Of a DNA stretch of 64,000 nucleotides, positions 18,533 to 26,784 are shown piece by piece. Below the pieces are notes generated by a model. The model was not told where the DNA came from, did no database searches, and saw nothing but the letters and a program-made list of their open reading frames with translations. A program made the translations under genes and the position numbers. Every line of letters starts with the position of its first letter. Position 1 is the stretch's first letter. The stretch is from JAPHTQ01 sp050295975 (GTDB lineage: Bacteria > Pseudomonadota > Gammaproteobacteria > Thiohalomonadales > Thiohalomonadaceae), in contig JBNKQR010000007.1 in NCBI GenBank assembly GCA_050295975.1, positions 7,277 to 71,276 on the forward strand, given 5' to 3'.

Positions 18533-19903
18533 TTAGCGGATGTTAATAACGCTCTGGGTGATCTGGTCTTCAGTCGAGATCATCTTGGCGTTGGCCTGGA
18601 AGTCGCGCTGAGCGACGATCATGTTGACCAACTGCTTGGAGATATCGACGTTGGAAGCCTCTAGCGCACCCGACTGCAACACACCCACGGTGGAAGAACC
18701 TGGCGCACTCACCAGCGGGGCACCGGAGTCATAGGTCTCGGTCCACATGGTGTCGCCATTTGGTTGTAAACCCTGGGCATTGGCAAAGTTAGCCAGTGCG
18801 ACCTGACCCAGTCCACGGGTCTGGCCATTGGTGTAACGGGCAAAAATCACCCCGATTTCACTCACATCAAGACCGGAAAGACGACCAGTGGAGAAGCCGT
18901 CCTGGGTCAGGGCGTTGACCGCGAAACTACTGCCGTATTGGGTGGTGCCAGACATATCCAGGTCGAAATCTGAAAAAACACCACCAGTGATATCGGCCAG
19001 CGTTTGCGCCGTCGCCAGGCCAGTAGCGGGGTCATAGACGATGTAGTTACCACCGCCAGCGTTGTAATCGATGGAGACACCTGCACCTGACGCAGGTACC
19101 ACACCTGTCAGGGTACCTGCGGTATCAAAGGTCATCGTCGCCGCATCACCGGCCACACCACCCGCTGGTGGGATCTCGATCTCGGTACGGGTACCGGTGG
19201 TATCGGTGGCCGTCACCCAGGTATGCACATCCCAGTCGCTGGTGCCGGGTACAGCAGGCGGACGACGCACGAAGTACATAGTCGTCAGCAGCGCATTACC
19301 CAGTGAATCGTAAGTGGTCAATGAAGTGGTGCTGGTATAGGTGCTGGGGTCGGTGCGATCAAACGGGGTCACCCCTCCATCGATGGTCGCCTCGTTGGCA
19401 TCCAGATTGAGCACCGCAGAGATGCCACCGTTGGTGGTCAGCGCGCCTGTTGGGCTCGGCGGTTGATTAGAGGTATCAACCTGCATGCTACCCAGTGCCC
19501 CGGTAATGGTACCGGTCGGTGTTGCCAGGAAACCGGTCAACTGCTGACCAGTAGCGTTGACGATATAACCGTTGGAGTCGACCCGGAACATACCGGCACG
19601 ACAATAGGAAATGGCACCGTTATCGTCGAGGCGGAAAAAGCCATCACCGTTGATCGCCAGGTCCAGTGGGTTGTCGGTAAATTCGATGTTGCCCTGGGTA
19701 AACTGCTGCGACACGCTGGCCAGCTTTACCCCGCCGCCGATGGCAGTGGATGAGGTACCGTAGACACTGGCGGCATAGACATCGGCAAACTCTGCACGCG
19801 ACAGTTTGAAGCCTGTGGTGCTGGAGTTAGCGATGTTGTTACCGGTAACACTCAGGTTACCCTGGGCTGCCGACAATCCGGTTAGTGCTGTTTGAAAGGA
19901 CAT
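18533..19903 (-). CDS. flgE: FlgE hook protein
   Basis: Hook subunit of 456 aa. Conserved ends: MSFQTALTGLSAAQGNLSVT with GNNIANSSTTGFK, and ASNVDISKQLVNMIVAQRDF with the ISTEDQITQSVINIR tail. The centre is Thr/Gly-rich and variable. A single Cys is present (SYCRAGMF region, early third), unusual in a hook protein that is exported unfolded. Confidence 0.96.
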   Translation of the reverse strand: MSFQTALTGLSAAQGNLSVTGNNIANSSTTGFKLSRAEFADVYAASVYGTSSTAIGGGVKLASVSQQFTQGNIEFTDNPLDLAINGDGFFRLDDNGAISYCRAGMFRVDSNGYIVNATGQQLTGFLATPTGTITGALGSMQVDTSNQPPSPTGALTTNGGISAVLNLDANEATIDGGVTPFDRTDPSTYTSTTSLTTYDSLGNALLTTMYFVRRPPAVPGTSDWDVHTWVTATDTTGTRTEIEIPPAGGVAGDAATMTFDTAGTLTGVVPASGAGVSIDYNAGGGNYIVYDPATGLATAQTLADITGGVFSDFDLDMSGTTQYGSSFAVNALTQDGFSTGRLSGLDVSEIGVIFARYTNGQTRGLGQVALANFANAQGLQPNGDTMWTETYDSGAPLVSAPGSSTVGVLQSGALEASNVDISKQLVNMIVAQRDFQANAKMISTEDQITQSVINIR

Positions 19904-19937
19904 GGTGTTTCTCCTCTATATAGCCGGTGCTATTCGA

Positions 19938-20615
19938 TCACATAATTTTGCTGACAATGGACATGGGTACTTCACCCTGTCCTGTCACGTTTAAGGTAAT
20001 GCCGTTGCCGCCACCAAGAACCACGCTCTCCACAGGTGCGTAGAAAGCGGTAGCCAGTTCGTAATTTTCACCCTCGTAGGCTGCTTCAACCTTAAAGTCA
20101 TACTGGCCTGCGGGTAGACGACTGCCATCATCCGCATTGCCATCCCAGCTGAACTCAATCTCTCCCCCCGATTGCTGCCCCATATTGATGGTGCGCACCA
20201 GTTGACCCGATGAGTCGTAGACGTAGACATTCATGTTGGTGGTTGAAGCGGGTAGTACCGCTGCCCCAGTAACCGTACCGGTATCACTCAACGCCGCCGT
20301 ATTGCTATCGACCAGTACCTGACGGCCCACTAGTGCCGAGGCCTGCAGCGCCTGATTGGACTGCATGGAAGCAGCGAACTCGCTGAAGGTCGTACTCAAA
20401 TCGTTGATCCCGGAGACACTCTGAAACTGTGCTAACTGGGCAATGAACTGACCGTTTTCCATCGGACTGAGTGGATCCTGATTCTGCATCTGCGCCAACA
20501 TCAGCCGCATAAAGGCATCCTGTCCCAGCTCATTGCTTGAATTGGTGTTGGTTTGCGGAGTCTGCGACACACCAAGGTTGTCGTAGACACTGGAGTTGGG
20601 ATTAATTGTTGTCAT
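19938..20615 (-). CDS. flgD: FlgD hook-cap / scaffolding protein
   Basis: Caps the growing hook and is left out of the final structure. 225 aa; the N-terminal export region contains LGQDAFMRLMLAQMQNQDPL (family hallmark), followed by FlgD Ig-like/tudor domains (FSWDGNADDGSRLPAGQYDF). Typical size. It lies between flgC and flgE in the operon. Confidence 0.96.
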   Translation of the reverse strand: MTTINPNSSVYDNLGVSQTPQTNTNSSNELGQDAFMRLMLAQMQNQDPLSPMENGQFIAQLAQFQSVSGINDLSTTFSEFAASMQSNQALQASALVGRQVLVDSNTAALSDTGTVTGAAVLPASTTNMNVYVYDSSGQLVRTINMGQQSGGEIEFSWDGNADDGSRLPAGQYDFKVEAAYEGENYELATAFYAPVESVVLGGGNGITLNVTGQGEVPMSIVSKIM

Positions 20616-20634
20616 GATTCAGGCTCCTCTGCGC

Positions 20635-21051
20635 TTACTGCCCGAGCGTGATGGTGCGCAACATCAACTGCTTGGCGGTGTTAATCACCTCGACATTGCT
20701 CTGATAGGAACGGGATGCGGAGATCATATTGGCCATCTCCTCCACCACATTGACGTTAGGCAGGAAGATGTAACCCTCTTCGTTCGCCTGCGGATGATCC
20801 GGGTTGTACTGTTTCTGCAGCGGTGCCTGACTTTCGACGATGCCCTTCACCTGAACCCCGACGCTATAGTCATCCCCACCGGTTTGCGCCTTAAGCATGG
20901 AGGCGAATACCGGCTGGCGTGCACGGTAGGTCTCACCAGAACTGCTGCTGGCGCTATTGGCGTTGGCCAGGTTGCTGGCAGTTGTGTTGAGACGAACCGA
21001 CTCGGCGCTGAGCGCAGAACCGGCAACATCAAATACCTTGAACATGGACAT
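20635..21051 (-). CDS. flgC: FlgC proximal rod protein
   Basis: Proximal rod subunit, 138 aa. N-terminus MSMFKVFDVAGSALSAESVR with NTTASNLANANS; C-terminus NVNVVEEMANMISASRSYQS. The start ATG lies 2 bp after the flgB stop, so translation is coupled. Confidence 0.96.
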   Translation of the reverse strand: MSMFKVFDVAGSALSAESVRLNTTASNLANANSASSSSGETYRARQPVFASMLKAQTGGDDYSVGVQVKGIVESQAPLQKQYNPDHPQANEEGYIFLPNVNVVEEMANMISASRSYQSNVEVINTAKQLMLRTITLGQ

Positions 21052-21053
21052 AA

Positions 21054-21455
21054 TTAATCTCCTCTAATCGCCTTGCGCAGCGTCTTGATACGGCCATCGA
21101 TAAAACTCAGAGTGGCCTGATACTGCAGTGCGTTTTCCATAAACTTGGCCTTCTCTACCTGAGGGTCGACGGTGTTGCCATCGATGGAAGGCTGTAGCGG
21201 GTTGCGGTACAGGGCATCGCTCACCGGGGCGTCCCCATCACCGCCGAGGTGACGGGCATTGGTAGTGCGCAGAGTCGCACTCTGCGCTGGTGTTTCGGTC
21301 TGGTACTCCGCCAACACGTTTCGAAAATCGACATCACGGGCCTTGTAGTTGGGCGTATCCGCATTGGCCAGGTTGGATGAGAGCAGCTCCATACGCTGCG
21401 CCCGCAACTTCAGCGCGATTTCGTGAATTCCCAGTGTGTCGTCCAGATTTGCCAT
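21054..21455 (-). CDS. flgB: FlgB proximal rod protein, first gene of the flg operon
   Basis: First rod subunit, 133 aa. The start ATG at 21455 (MANLDDTLGIHEIALKLRAQ) has AGGAGACGGGAAA upstream; a longer in-frame reading to 21680 runs through the promoter and is not real. The sigma54 promoter at 21494-21509 lies 39 bp upstream. The operon continues as flgCDEFGHIJKL for 10.5 kb with gaps of 44 bp or less. Confidence 0.96.
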   Translation of the reverse strand: MANLDDTLGIHEIALKLRAQRMELLSSNLANADTPNYKARDVDFRNVLAEYQTETPAQSATLRTTNARHLGGDGDAPVSDALYRNPLQPSIDGNTVDPQVEKAKFMENALQYQATLSFIDGRIKTLRKAIRGD

Positions 21456-21493
21456 TTTCCCGTCTCCTGAAACGGACCTCGCAACTGAGAGAT

Positions 21494-21509
21494 AGCAATC
21501 CCTGTGCCA
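21494..21509 (-). promoter_or_regulatory. sigma54 promoter of the flgBCDEFGHIJKL operon
   Basis: On the minus strand TGGCACAGGGATTGCT is a near-perfect sigma54 site. Transcription would begin near 21482, with the flgB ATG 27 nt further. In related cascades such hook/basal-body genes depend on FleR/FlrC. Confidence 0.87.
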
Positions 21510-21577
21510 AACGAATATTTCCTTTACATACAAAGTGTTAGCGTTAGCGCGGGAGGCTATGAAAGCGGCAAGGCGGC

Positions 21578-21601
21578 AAAAAAATGCCGCCATGGGCGGC
21601 A
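21578..21601 (-). terminator. intrinsic terminator of the tRNA-Arg(CCU) transcript
   Basis: On the minus strand TGCCGCC-CAT-GGCGGCA is followed by seven T: a 7-bp stem with a 3-nt loop and a U tract. A third arm (GGCGGCA at 21572-21578 on the plus strand) can pair with the middle arm instead, giving a mutually exclusive hairpin. Confidence 0.75.
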
Positions 21602-21721
21602 ATGACCGGTTGCTTTCGGGAACAACAGCAGGATCGTCAAGAATCTGACTGGAGAGAACGCAAGGTGAACTTGCGAACAATTACCGCAGAGGAAGGGGAG
21701 ACGGAGGGATAGGGATATATT

Positions 21722-21900
21722 TGGTGCCCCGGACATGAGTACTCGGCCTATGGCCTCGCCCTACGGGCCGCCGTCGCTTCGCTCCGACGTTCCCCGCGGC
21801 TGTGCCGCGTGGTCGAACACTTGATCACAGCGCCAGAGCTTCGAATCCCGGAAGGGGCGGCTGTATGAGATAAATGGGTAATAGAAAGGCTGTTTTAAAA
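21722..21900 (-). repeat. tRNA-tail structured element downstream of tRNA-Arg(CCU)
   Basis: A 179-bp segment between the tRNA and a second copy of its last 10 bases (minus strand CGGGGCACCA; plus-strand copies at 21722-21731 and 21901-21910). Inside, from the tail copy outward, are four hairpins (21745-21755, 21758-21768, 21772-21789, 21795-21809), then TCGAAC (21813-21818) and a T-arm-like TTCGAATCCC near 21840. No protein-coding frame with plausible signals is seen. The rest of the gene-free stretch 21510-21721 holds the terminator at 21578-21601. Confidence 0.7.
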
Positions 21901-21977
21901 TGGTGCCCCGAAGAGGATTCGAACCTCTGGCCTTCCCCTTAGGAGGGGGACGCTCTATCCAGCTGAGCTACCGGGGC
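21901..21977 (-). tRNA. tRNA-Arg (anticodon CCU)
   Basis: Full cloverleaf on the minus strand: acceptor GCCCCGG pairs with CCGGGGC-type bases, D arm AGCTCAGCTGGATAGAGC, anticodon stem-loop with CCT, T arm GAGGTTCGAATCCTC, and encoded CCA (21901-21903). The anticodon reads AGG arginine codons. It is a single gene followed by the tRNA-tail element. Confidence 0.95.
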
Positions 21978-22013
21978 GTGGCCCGGGATTCTAACATCGA
22001 ACAGGCAGGGCTT

Positions 22014-22754
22014 CTATTTCGGTGGGGAGATTGGCTCGCGACGCATGCGTAGCAGACGACGTTCCAGGTCGGCGGTACAACGCTGCAGGATATGCTCTTT
22101 CTGCGCATCCAGGCCAACGAAGATCCCGCCAACAATATCGATATTGGCACCCGCGCTTCGCCGGTCGCAAAACTCCACCTTGCAGGAGAGAGATGATTCG
22201 GCCGGAAAATGGAGCACGCAGGGAATAACGGTATCGAGTGGAAGCGCGTTGTTCTTTGACACCAGGAATCCGATGCCGCTGCCGGAGATGTCGTAGACCC
22301 TGGCCGGATGGGAAGCACCGCGCTGATCGTATACCTCTGCCGGGATCTCCAGCTTGGCAACCACGATTCGATGTCCCTCGCGGCGCTGCATGTAGTTTAC
22401 CGTTTCCGGCAGATGCAGACGGAAATAGGAGAGTCCATCCGTCTCTTCCACCCCGTCCAGGCGTGCACTGAATTCCATTGCCCCGCTGCCCAGATGAGCA
22501 AACAGCTGGAGCTCACCAAGTCGGAGTAGTTGCTCGTGTCCCTCTCTGGGAAAGAGATCATCAAGTAGCAGGGTGTTAGTTTGCGGATCGACGCTAAGGA
22601 CGGTGCTGGTGTAGCGTGCATCACTTCCGGGAAGCATGACACTAACCAGTTCGCGACGACGAATAAGACTTTGCAGTAGGGTCAGCACGTACGTGCGCCC
22701 TCTCATTTCGCGGAAATCTTGCTCTGCTTCGTTTTGTAATCCTGTACTCGCCAC
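22014..22754 (-). CDS. YcgR-like c-di-GMP-binding flagellar brake protein
   Basis: YcgR family: an N-terminal YcgR (PilZN-like) domain (about 20-115) and a C-terminal PilZ domain with the c-di-GMP motifs RxxxR (QRREGHR) and DxSxxG (DISGSGIGF). On binding c-di-GMP such proteins slow the flagellar motor. Reading from GTG 22778 gives 254 aa, but GTG 22754 has GGAG 7 nt upstream and is preferred (246 aa). The position among flagellar genes and a weak sigma28-like site before it suggest flagellar-class expression, as for E. coli ycgR. It lies upstream of tRNA-Arg(CCU). Confidence 0.85.
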   Translation of the reverse strand: MASTGLQNEAEQDFREMRGRTYVLTLLQSLIRRRELVSVMLPGSDARYTSTVLSVDPQTNTLLLDDLFPREGHEQLLRLGELQLFAHLGSGAMEFSARLDGVEETDGLSYFRLHLPETVNYMQRREGHRIVVAKLEIPAEVYDQRGASHPARVYDISGSGIGFLVSKNNALPLDTVIPCVLHFPAESSLSCKVEFCDRRSAGANIDIVGGIFVGLDAQKEHILQRCTADLERRLLRMRREPISPPK

Positions 22755-22767
22755 AATGGCACTCCAG

Positions 22768-22796
22768 CTATCGGTCACAGCGAGTGTAGCTGTTTC
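22768..22796 (-). promoter_or_regulatory. possible sigma28 promoter of the ycgR-like gene
   Basis: The minus-strand -10 is ACCGATAG (6 of 8 to GCCGATAA) with GAAA 17 nt upstream; the spacer is 2 nt longer than ideal. Its position fits the GTG start at 22754. Confidence 0.35.
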
Positions 22797-22855
22797 ACCA
22801 GATCAACACACTACAACAAAAGTGGATATTGGAGGGTTCCAAAAAAGGTTTAAAT

Positions 22856-23338
22856 CTAGACCTTGAAGGCAGGATTCTGCTCGTATGTGCTTGAGGCATT
22901 ACCGTTCTGGTCATAGAGCTCGTTACCACCGCTCTCACGTCCGAGTAACAGAGCCAACATCTGGCGGGCCTGAATTTGGCTAATATCAAGCATCTTGCCA
23001 TTAATCTCGTTCTGCTGACGGCAGCGCTTGAGGAGTGCTTCTACCCCATGCCATAGATCTCTCAAACGGCCGCTCGGCTCCGCATTCAGCAATGCCAGGA
23101 AACCATCACGATCCGGGCTATAACCAGCCTGCTGTAGCAGTGAGGCCCGCTCGGAGGCATAACCATCTAGCCTGCCCAGGCTGCTCTCCTTCTCCGCCAC
23201 CACCCGCAATAGCTCATCTGCCTTGCGCTGAGCCAAAGCATCCTGCTCCTGCTCTAAAAGCTCAATGAGGCTCGAAGCCTGCTGCTCTTCCTGAAGCAGG
23301 ATCCGCTCAAACTGCTGTTGTTGACTGGTAAGGGCCAT
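22856..23338 (-). CDS. flgN: FlgN flagellar export chaperone
   Basis: Cytosolic chaperone for the junction proteins FlgK and FlgL. 160 aa, helical and Gln/Glu/Leu-rich (QQFERILLQEEQQASSLIEL), with the C-terminal disordered tail typical of the family (NGNASSTYEQNPAFKV). The start is ATG 23338, 7 bp after the flgM stop; a longer frame overlapping flgM is not supported. Confidence 0.88.
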   Translation of the reverse strand: MALTSQQQQFERILLQEEQQASSLIELLEQEQDALAQRKADELLRVVAEKESSLGRLDGYASERASLLQQAGYSPDRDGFLALLNAEPSGRLRDLWHGVEALLKRCRQQNEINGKMLDISQIQARQMLALLLGRESGGNELYDQNGNASSTYEQNPAFKV

Positions 23339-23345
23339 GATCGGG

Positions 23346-23669
23346 TTACTTGTTGAGAGCGCTTTCGAATTGCAGCAGGTTATCTGCCACACATGCCGCA
23401 TCGACCTGATAGCTGCCATTCTCGATCGACTGTCGAATCGCGGCCACTTTGTCGTTGTCCACTTCGGGCAAATCGGCCAACGAGGCTTCAATACGTCGCA
23501 ATTGCCCTGCGGTATCCGTCAGGTTGACCGAATCAGCGACTGCGGGGCTTTGCGCATCGACCCTGGCTTTCTCCTGTGCGAGCGAATCCCCGCTCTTTTC
23601 AAGCTTGCCGCTATCGCCGCTTCTCGGGGTGTTTACCCCGTTTAAGCCATTGATATTGTTAACAGACAT
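23346..23669 (-). CDS. flgM: FlgM anti-sigma28 factor
   Basis: Binds FliA until the hook is finished, then is exported. 107 aa; an N-terminal disordered polar half and a C-terminal sigma-binding region (VDNDKVAAIRQSIENGSYQV and VADNLLQFESALN). AGGAG lies 8 nt upstream of the ATG. It is driven by a sigma28 promoter (23697-23723), giving the feedback loop known in Salmonella. Confidence 0.93.
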   Translation of the reverse strand: MSVNNINGLNGVNTPRSGDSGKLEKSGDSLAQEKARVDAQSPAVADSVNLTDTAGQLRRIEASLADLPEVDNDKVAAIRQSIENGSYQVDAACVADNLLQFESALNK

Positions 23670-23696
23670 CCATTTTTCTCCTCTTGCGCAAAGTGG

Positions 23697-23723
23697 TTAT
23701 CGGCCTCTGCCGCAAGAACTTGA
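23697..23723 (-). promoter_or_regulatory. sigma28 (FliA) promoter of flgMN
   Basis: The minus strand reads TCAA, 15 nt, GCCGATAA; the -10 is a perfect match (23697-23704) and the -35 has one change. The start is expected near 23688, about 20 nt before the flgM ATG. Confidence 0.82.
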
Positions 23724-23735
23724 GTGAGCTTGTGC

Positions 23736-24431
23736 TCACATTCTCACACGCACGACGCCCGGTGCAACCACCACGGCCTCGAGCTTCTGTTTGGAAGAGA
23801 GGTTGACCACTTCAATCAACTCCCCACGAGCGCCCGAATCAAGGGCTTTGCCATCCATGCTGACCTGCACCACACCACTAGAGGCGGTAATACTGACCCG
23901 CTCACCACGATTAACCAGAATCGGGGGCTTGACCACACTTCGATCCAGCACGATCCCGGCACGCACCGAACGACGTACCTCCATACCTGCCACATCTTTT
24001 ATACGGGTATGGTAGCCACCTCTCAGGTTGCTGATGTCCTGACGATGCAGCTCGACATCTGCTGTGGAGAGACGCTCGCCTCGACCTAATGGACGGGCAG
24101 CAACCGCCACTGTCTCATAAACGGCCAAACGGGCCCGAAGATAGATCGACCAGGAGACCTGCCCCTGACAGCGCAAACCGACGGTTATATTACCCGCACG
24201 TTTGCCACCTTTCGGCCAGAAAGGCTCTAGCGCCCCATCACACTGTGCAAGACGCAGGCGCGGATCGATGGGATCGACCGACACTTCGGTGTCTCCCTTA
24301 TTCTGCATTGCCTGCTGCTGTAGAAACTGTGATACCGCCTTGCGCATTGATTGCGGTGTCTGCACCTGTGATGCATCCATCGCCAGCGCAGCTAGCGGAA
24401 AAAACAACAGCAACACTATTAACCTGTACAT
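23736..24431 (-). CDS. flgA: FlgA P-ring assembly chaperone
   Basis: Periplasmic chaperone for FlgI assembly. 231 aa with a Sec signal peptide (MYRLIVLLLFFPLAALA), then an SAF-type domain (GRGERLSTADVELHRQDISN) and the conserved end (LIEVVNLSSKQKLEAVVVAPGVVRVRM). It is separated from flgM by the sigma28 promoter region, and its own promoter in 24432-24493 is not obvious. Confidence 0.94.
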   Translation of the reverse strand: MYRLIVLLLFFPLAALAMDASQVQTPQSMRKAVSQFLQQQAMQNKGDTEVSVDPIDPRLRLAQCDGALEPFWPKGGKRAGNITVGLRCQGQVSWSIYLRARLAVYETVAVAARPLGRGERLSTADVELHRQDISNLRGGYHTRIKDVAGMEVRRSVRAGIVLDRSVVKPPILVNRGERVSITASSGVVQVSMDGKALDSGARGELIEVVNLSSKQKLEAVVVAPGVVRVRM

Positions 24432-24671
24432 GGTATCGCTACCCCTTGTCCCCTTAGTGGCCCAACGGCCTATCTTGCGGAAACATTGTAATATTGCTAT
24501 TTGACGACCATATTCACGGAGTGGCTGCGCGCAGGGAGAACAGGGCGCGCCAAATATCCGTCATACAGCACATACCTGACTCTAGTTCATGCAAGGGGTG
24601 TGCCGTTTCTTCTGAGGAGGCATTGCGATGCCCATGGTTAACCACGGCAAAACTGCGACAGGGATCCTTCG

Positions 24672-25634
24672 ATGACTGGAGTACTGGACGGTGTCGATCG
24701 CCGTACTTGCCTTGCCGGACACAATCGCCTGGAATTACTGCTCTTCACACTTAATGGAAGGCAGCGCTACGGTATCAATGTGTTCAAGGTCCAGGAGGTG
24801 ATTCAATGCCCACCTCTCACTACCGTACCGAATTCTCATGCGGCAGTAAGAGGCGTGGCAAACCTGCGCGGTAGAACTATCAGTCTTATCGACCTGCGCA
24901 AGGCTCTCGGTGGTTTGCCCTTGAACGACCTGGAAAACTGCTTCGTCATCATCACCGAATACAATCGAAGCACCCAGGGATTTCTGGTACAGAGTGTCGA
25001 CCGCATCGTTAACCTAAACTGGGATGAAATCCTGCCGCCACCACGAGAAGCCGGTAACACCTACATGACCGCCGTTACCCGACTGGATAACGAACTCATT
25101 GAAATCATCGATGTAGAGAAGGTGTTTGCCGAAGTCATGGGTGGCACCCGCCAGATATCCGACGACGTACTGGCAATGCAAAAACCACAGCAAGGTGCGC
25201 GTCACATTCTGGTGGTCGACGACTCCAGCGTGGCCCGTAATCAGATTAAACAGACCCTGGATCAATTGGGCATAGAAAGCACGCTGGCGCGGAACGGCAA
25301 AGAAGGGCTGGACATCCTCAAGACCTGGGCGGACGATCCGGTTCCTGTTTCAGAGCGCATCTGCATGGTCATCTCCGATGTTGAGATGCCACAGATGGAT
25401 GGCTACACCTTCACCACCGAAATTCGCCAGGACCCACGACTCGCTGATCTCTACATCATCATGCACACCTCACTAAGTGGTGTATTCAACAATGCGCTGG
25501 TAAGTCAGGTCGGCGCTGATCGATTCATCCCCAAGTTCAAAGCAGACGAACTGGCAACTGCTGTATTGGAACGACTTCAATCCCTGGATGAGACAACTAC
25601 AGATAACACGGACCCAGCCGATAACATGGGATAG
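24672..25634 (+). CDS. cheV: CheV chemotaxis coupling protein (CheW-receiver)
   Basis: Scaffold linking chemoreceptors to CheA, with a receiver domain for adaptation. 320 aa: CheW-like domain (about 17-155, LLLFTLNGRQRYGINVFKVQ) and response-regulator domain (about 175-300; acidic pocket VVDDSS, phospho-acceptor D in SDVEMPQMDGY, K in FIPKFKAD). AGGG precedes the ATG. It diverges from flgA; the 240-bp gap 24432-24671 shows no clear sigma54 or sigma28 site. Confidence 0.95.
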   Translation: MTGVLDGVDRRTCLAGHNRLELLLFTLNGRQRYGINVFKVQEVIQCPPLTTVPNSHAAVRGVANLRGRTISLIDLRKALGGLPLNDLENCFVIITEYNRSTQGFLVQSVDRIVNLNWDEILPPPREAGNTYMTAVTRLDNELIEIIDVEKVFAEVMGGTRQISDDVLAMQKPQQGARHILVVDDSSVARNQIKQTLDQLGIESTLARNGKEGLDILKTWADDPVPVSERICMVISDVEMPQMDGYTFTTEIRQDPRLADLYIIMHTSLSGVFNNALVSQVGADRFIPKFKADELATAVLERLQSLDETTTDNTDPADNMG

Positions 25635-25710
25635 GACAAATTAAAATGTCATAGCCGTAGAAGCACCCTTATTAGCTGTACAACACATAGAGACAGGCAT
25701 TTTACGCTTA

Positions 25711-25738
25711 ATGACAAAGCTGAAATTCCTCATATACT
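25711..25738 (+). promoter_or_regulatory. sigma70-type promoter of cheR
   Basis: ATGACA (25711-25716), a 16-nt spacer and TATACT (25733-25738) lie 33 bp before the cheR GTG, within the 136-bp cheV-cheR gap. It suggests cheR can be expressed apart from cheV. Confidence 0.45.
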
Positions 25739-25770
25739 ATCCACACAACTGTTAGTAACCGGGTACCTTA

Positions 25771-26646
25771 GTGGCCAATTTTGAAATATCTCCCCAGGAC
25801 TACGATAACTTTCGTCGTTATCTGGAAGAACACTCCGGTATTGTCCTCGGGGAGAACAAACACTACCTGGTAACCAGCCGACTGAGTCGGTTGATGCGTG
25901 AGGTTGGCATTGAGGATTTCAGGACCTTGATGCGACAACTCATCAATCAACGCAAATCAAAACTGCATGAGCAGATTGTCGATGCGATGACCACTAACGA
26001 AACACTGTGGTTTCGCGATGGTTATCCCTTTGAAGTGCTCAAACAGGTCATTCTTCCCGAGCTCTCAGACAAGCGTCTGACACAACTCCGCATCTGGTCG
26101 GCCGCATGTTCTTCTGGACAGGAAGCCTACTCCATCAGCATCACCCTGCAGGAATATCTATCGAGCAGACCCGGTGGTCTACCAGCAGGTATTCAGATCA
26201 TAGGCACCGACATTTCTGCATCCATATTGCGAGAGGCCAACACGGCGCAATATGACAACATGTCACTTATCCGCGGTATGTCTGATGAACGTCGGAAGCG
26301 CTATTTTATTCAGCACGGGGATAAATGGCAGGTAAGACCTGAAATCAAACAACGGGCCAGTTTCCGTGAAATGAACCTGTTGGGCAGCTATTCGGCCCTG
26401 GGACGTTTTGACATTGTATTTTGCCGCAACGTACTGATCTATTTTTCCAGTCAATTAAAGACCGATATTCTCAACCGTATCGCCAAGACCATGAATCCCG
26501 GTGGCTACCTCTTCCTCGGTGGCTCCGAATCCCCCACCAGTTATACCGATGCCTTTGATCTGTTCCGTACCCCACACGGGGTGGTCTATCGAGTCAAGGA
26601 AGCGGCCAGCAACAAAAACGCCTTCGGCAATCGTTCGACAGGCTAA
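25771..26646 (+). CDS. cheR: CheR chemoreceptor glutamate methyltransferase
   Basis: SAM-dependent methyltransferase that methylates receptor glutamates. 291 aa: an N-terminal helical domain (LEEHSGIVLGENKHYLVTSR, about 15-80) and a SAM-binding domain (RIWSAACSSGQEAYS, TDISASILREA, FDIVFCRNVLIYFS, GYLFLGGSES). It starts at GTG 25771, and the C-terminus is complete. A 20-bp-stem terminator lies 92 bp downstream. Confidence 0.95.
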   Translation: MANFEISPQDYDNFRRYLEEHSGIVLGENKHYLVTSRLSRLMREVGIEDFRTLMRQLINQRKSKLHEQIVDAMTTNETLWFRDGYPFEVLKQVILPELSDKRLTQLRIWSAACSSGQEAYSISITLQEYLSSRPGGLPAGIQIIGTDISASILREANTAQYDNMSLIRGMSDERRKRYFIQHGDKWQVRPEIKQRASFREMNLLGSYSALGRFDIVFCRNVLIYFSSQLKTDILNRIAKTMNPGGYLFLGGSESPTSYTDAFDLFRTPHGVVYRVKEAASNKNAFGNRSTG

Positions 26647-26738
26647 GCACACTCATTTACAACACTCGTTCAATACGGCGTGAGGGCGTCGAACTCACTA
26701 TGAATAGATACGTCGGGGATTCGGCTCTTTTCGGGCGC

Positions 26739-26784
26739 ATAAATAAAAAAGCCCCTCCTTTTCAGGAGGGGCTTTTTTATTTAT
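26739..26784. terminator. bidirectional intrinsic terminator, cheR side
   Basis: A 20-bp perfect stem (26739-26758 with 26765-26784) with a 6-nt loop; GC-rich core GCCCCTCC flanked by A and T tracts. It can end cheR transcripts on the plus strand and tRNA-element transcripts on the minus strand. Confidence 0.9.

Noticed and set aside
17782..18546. 254-codon plus-strand open frame
   Set aside because: Antisense to flgF; His/Arg-rich composition typical of shadow frames.
24432..24671. sigma54 or sigma28 promoter for cheV
   Set aside because: Words such as TGGCCC and TTGCGG occur, but not with the required spacing.
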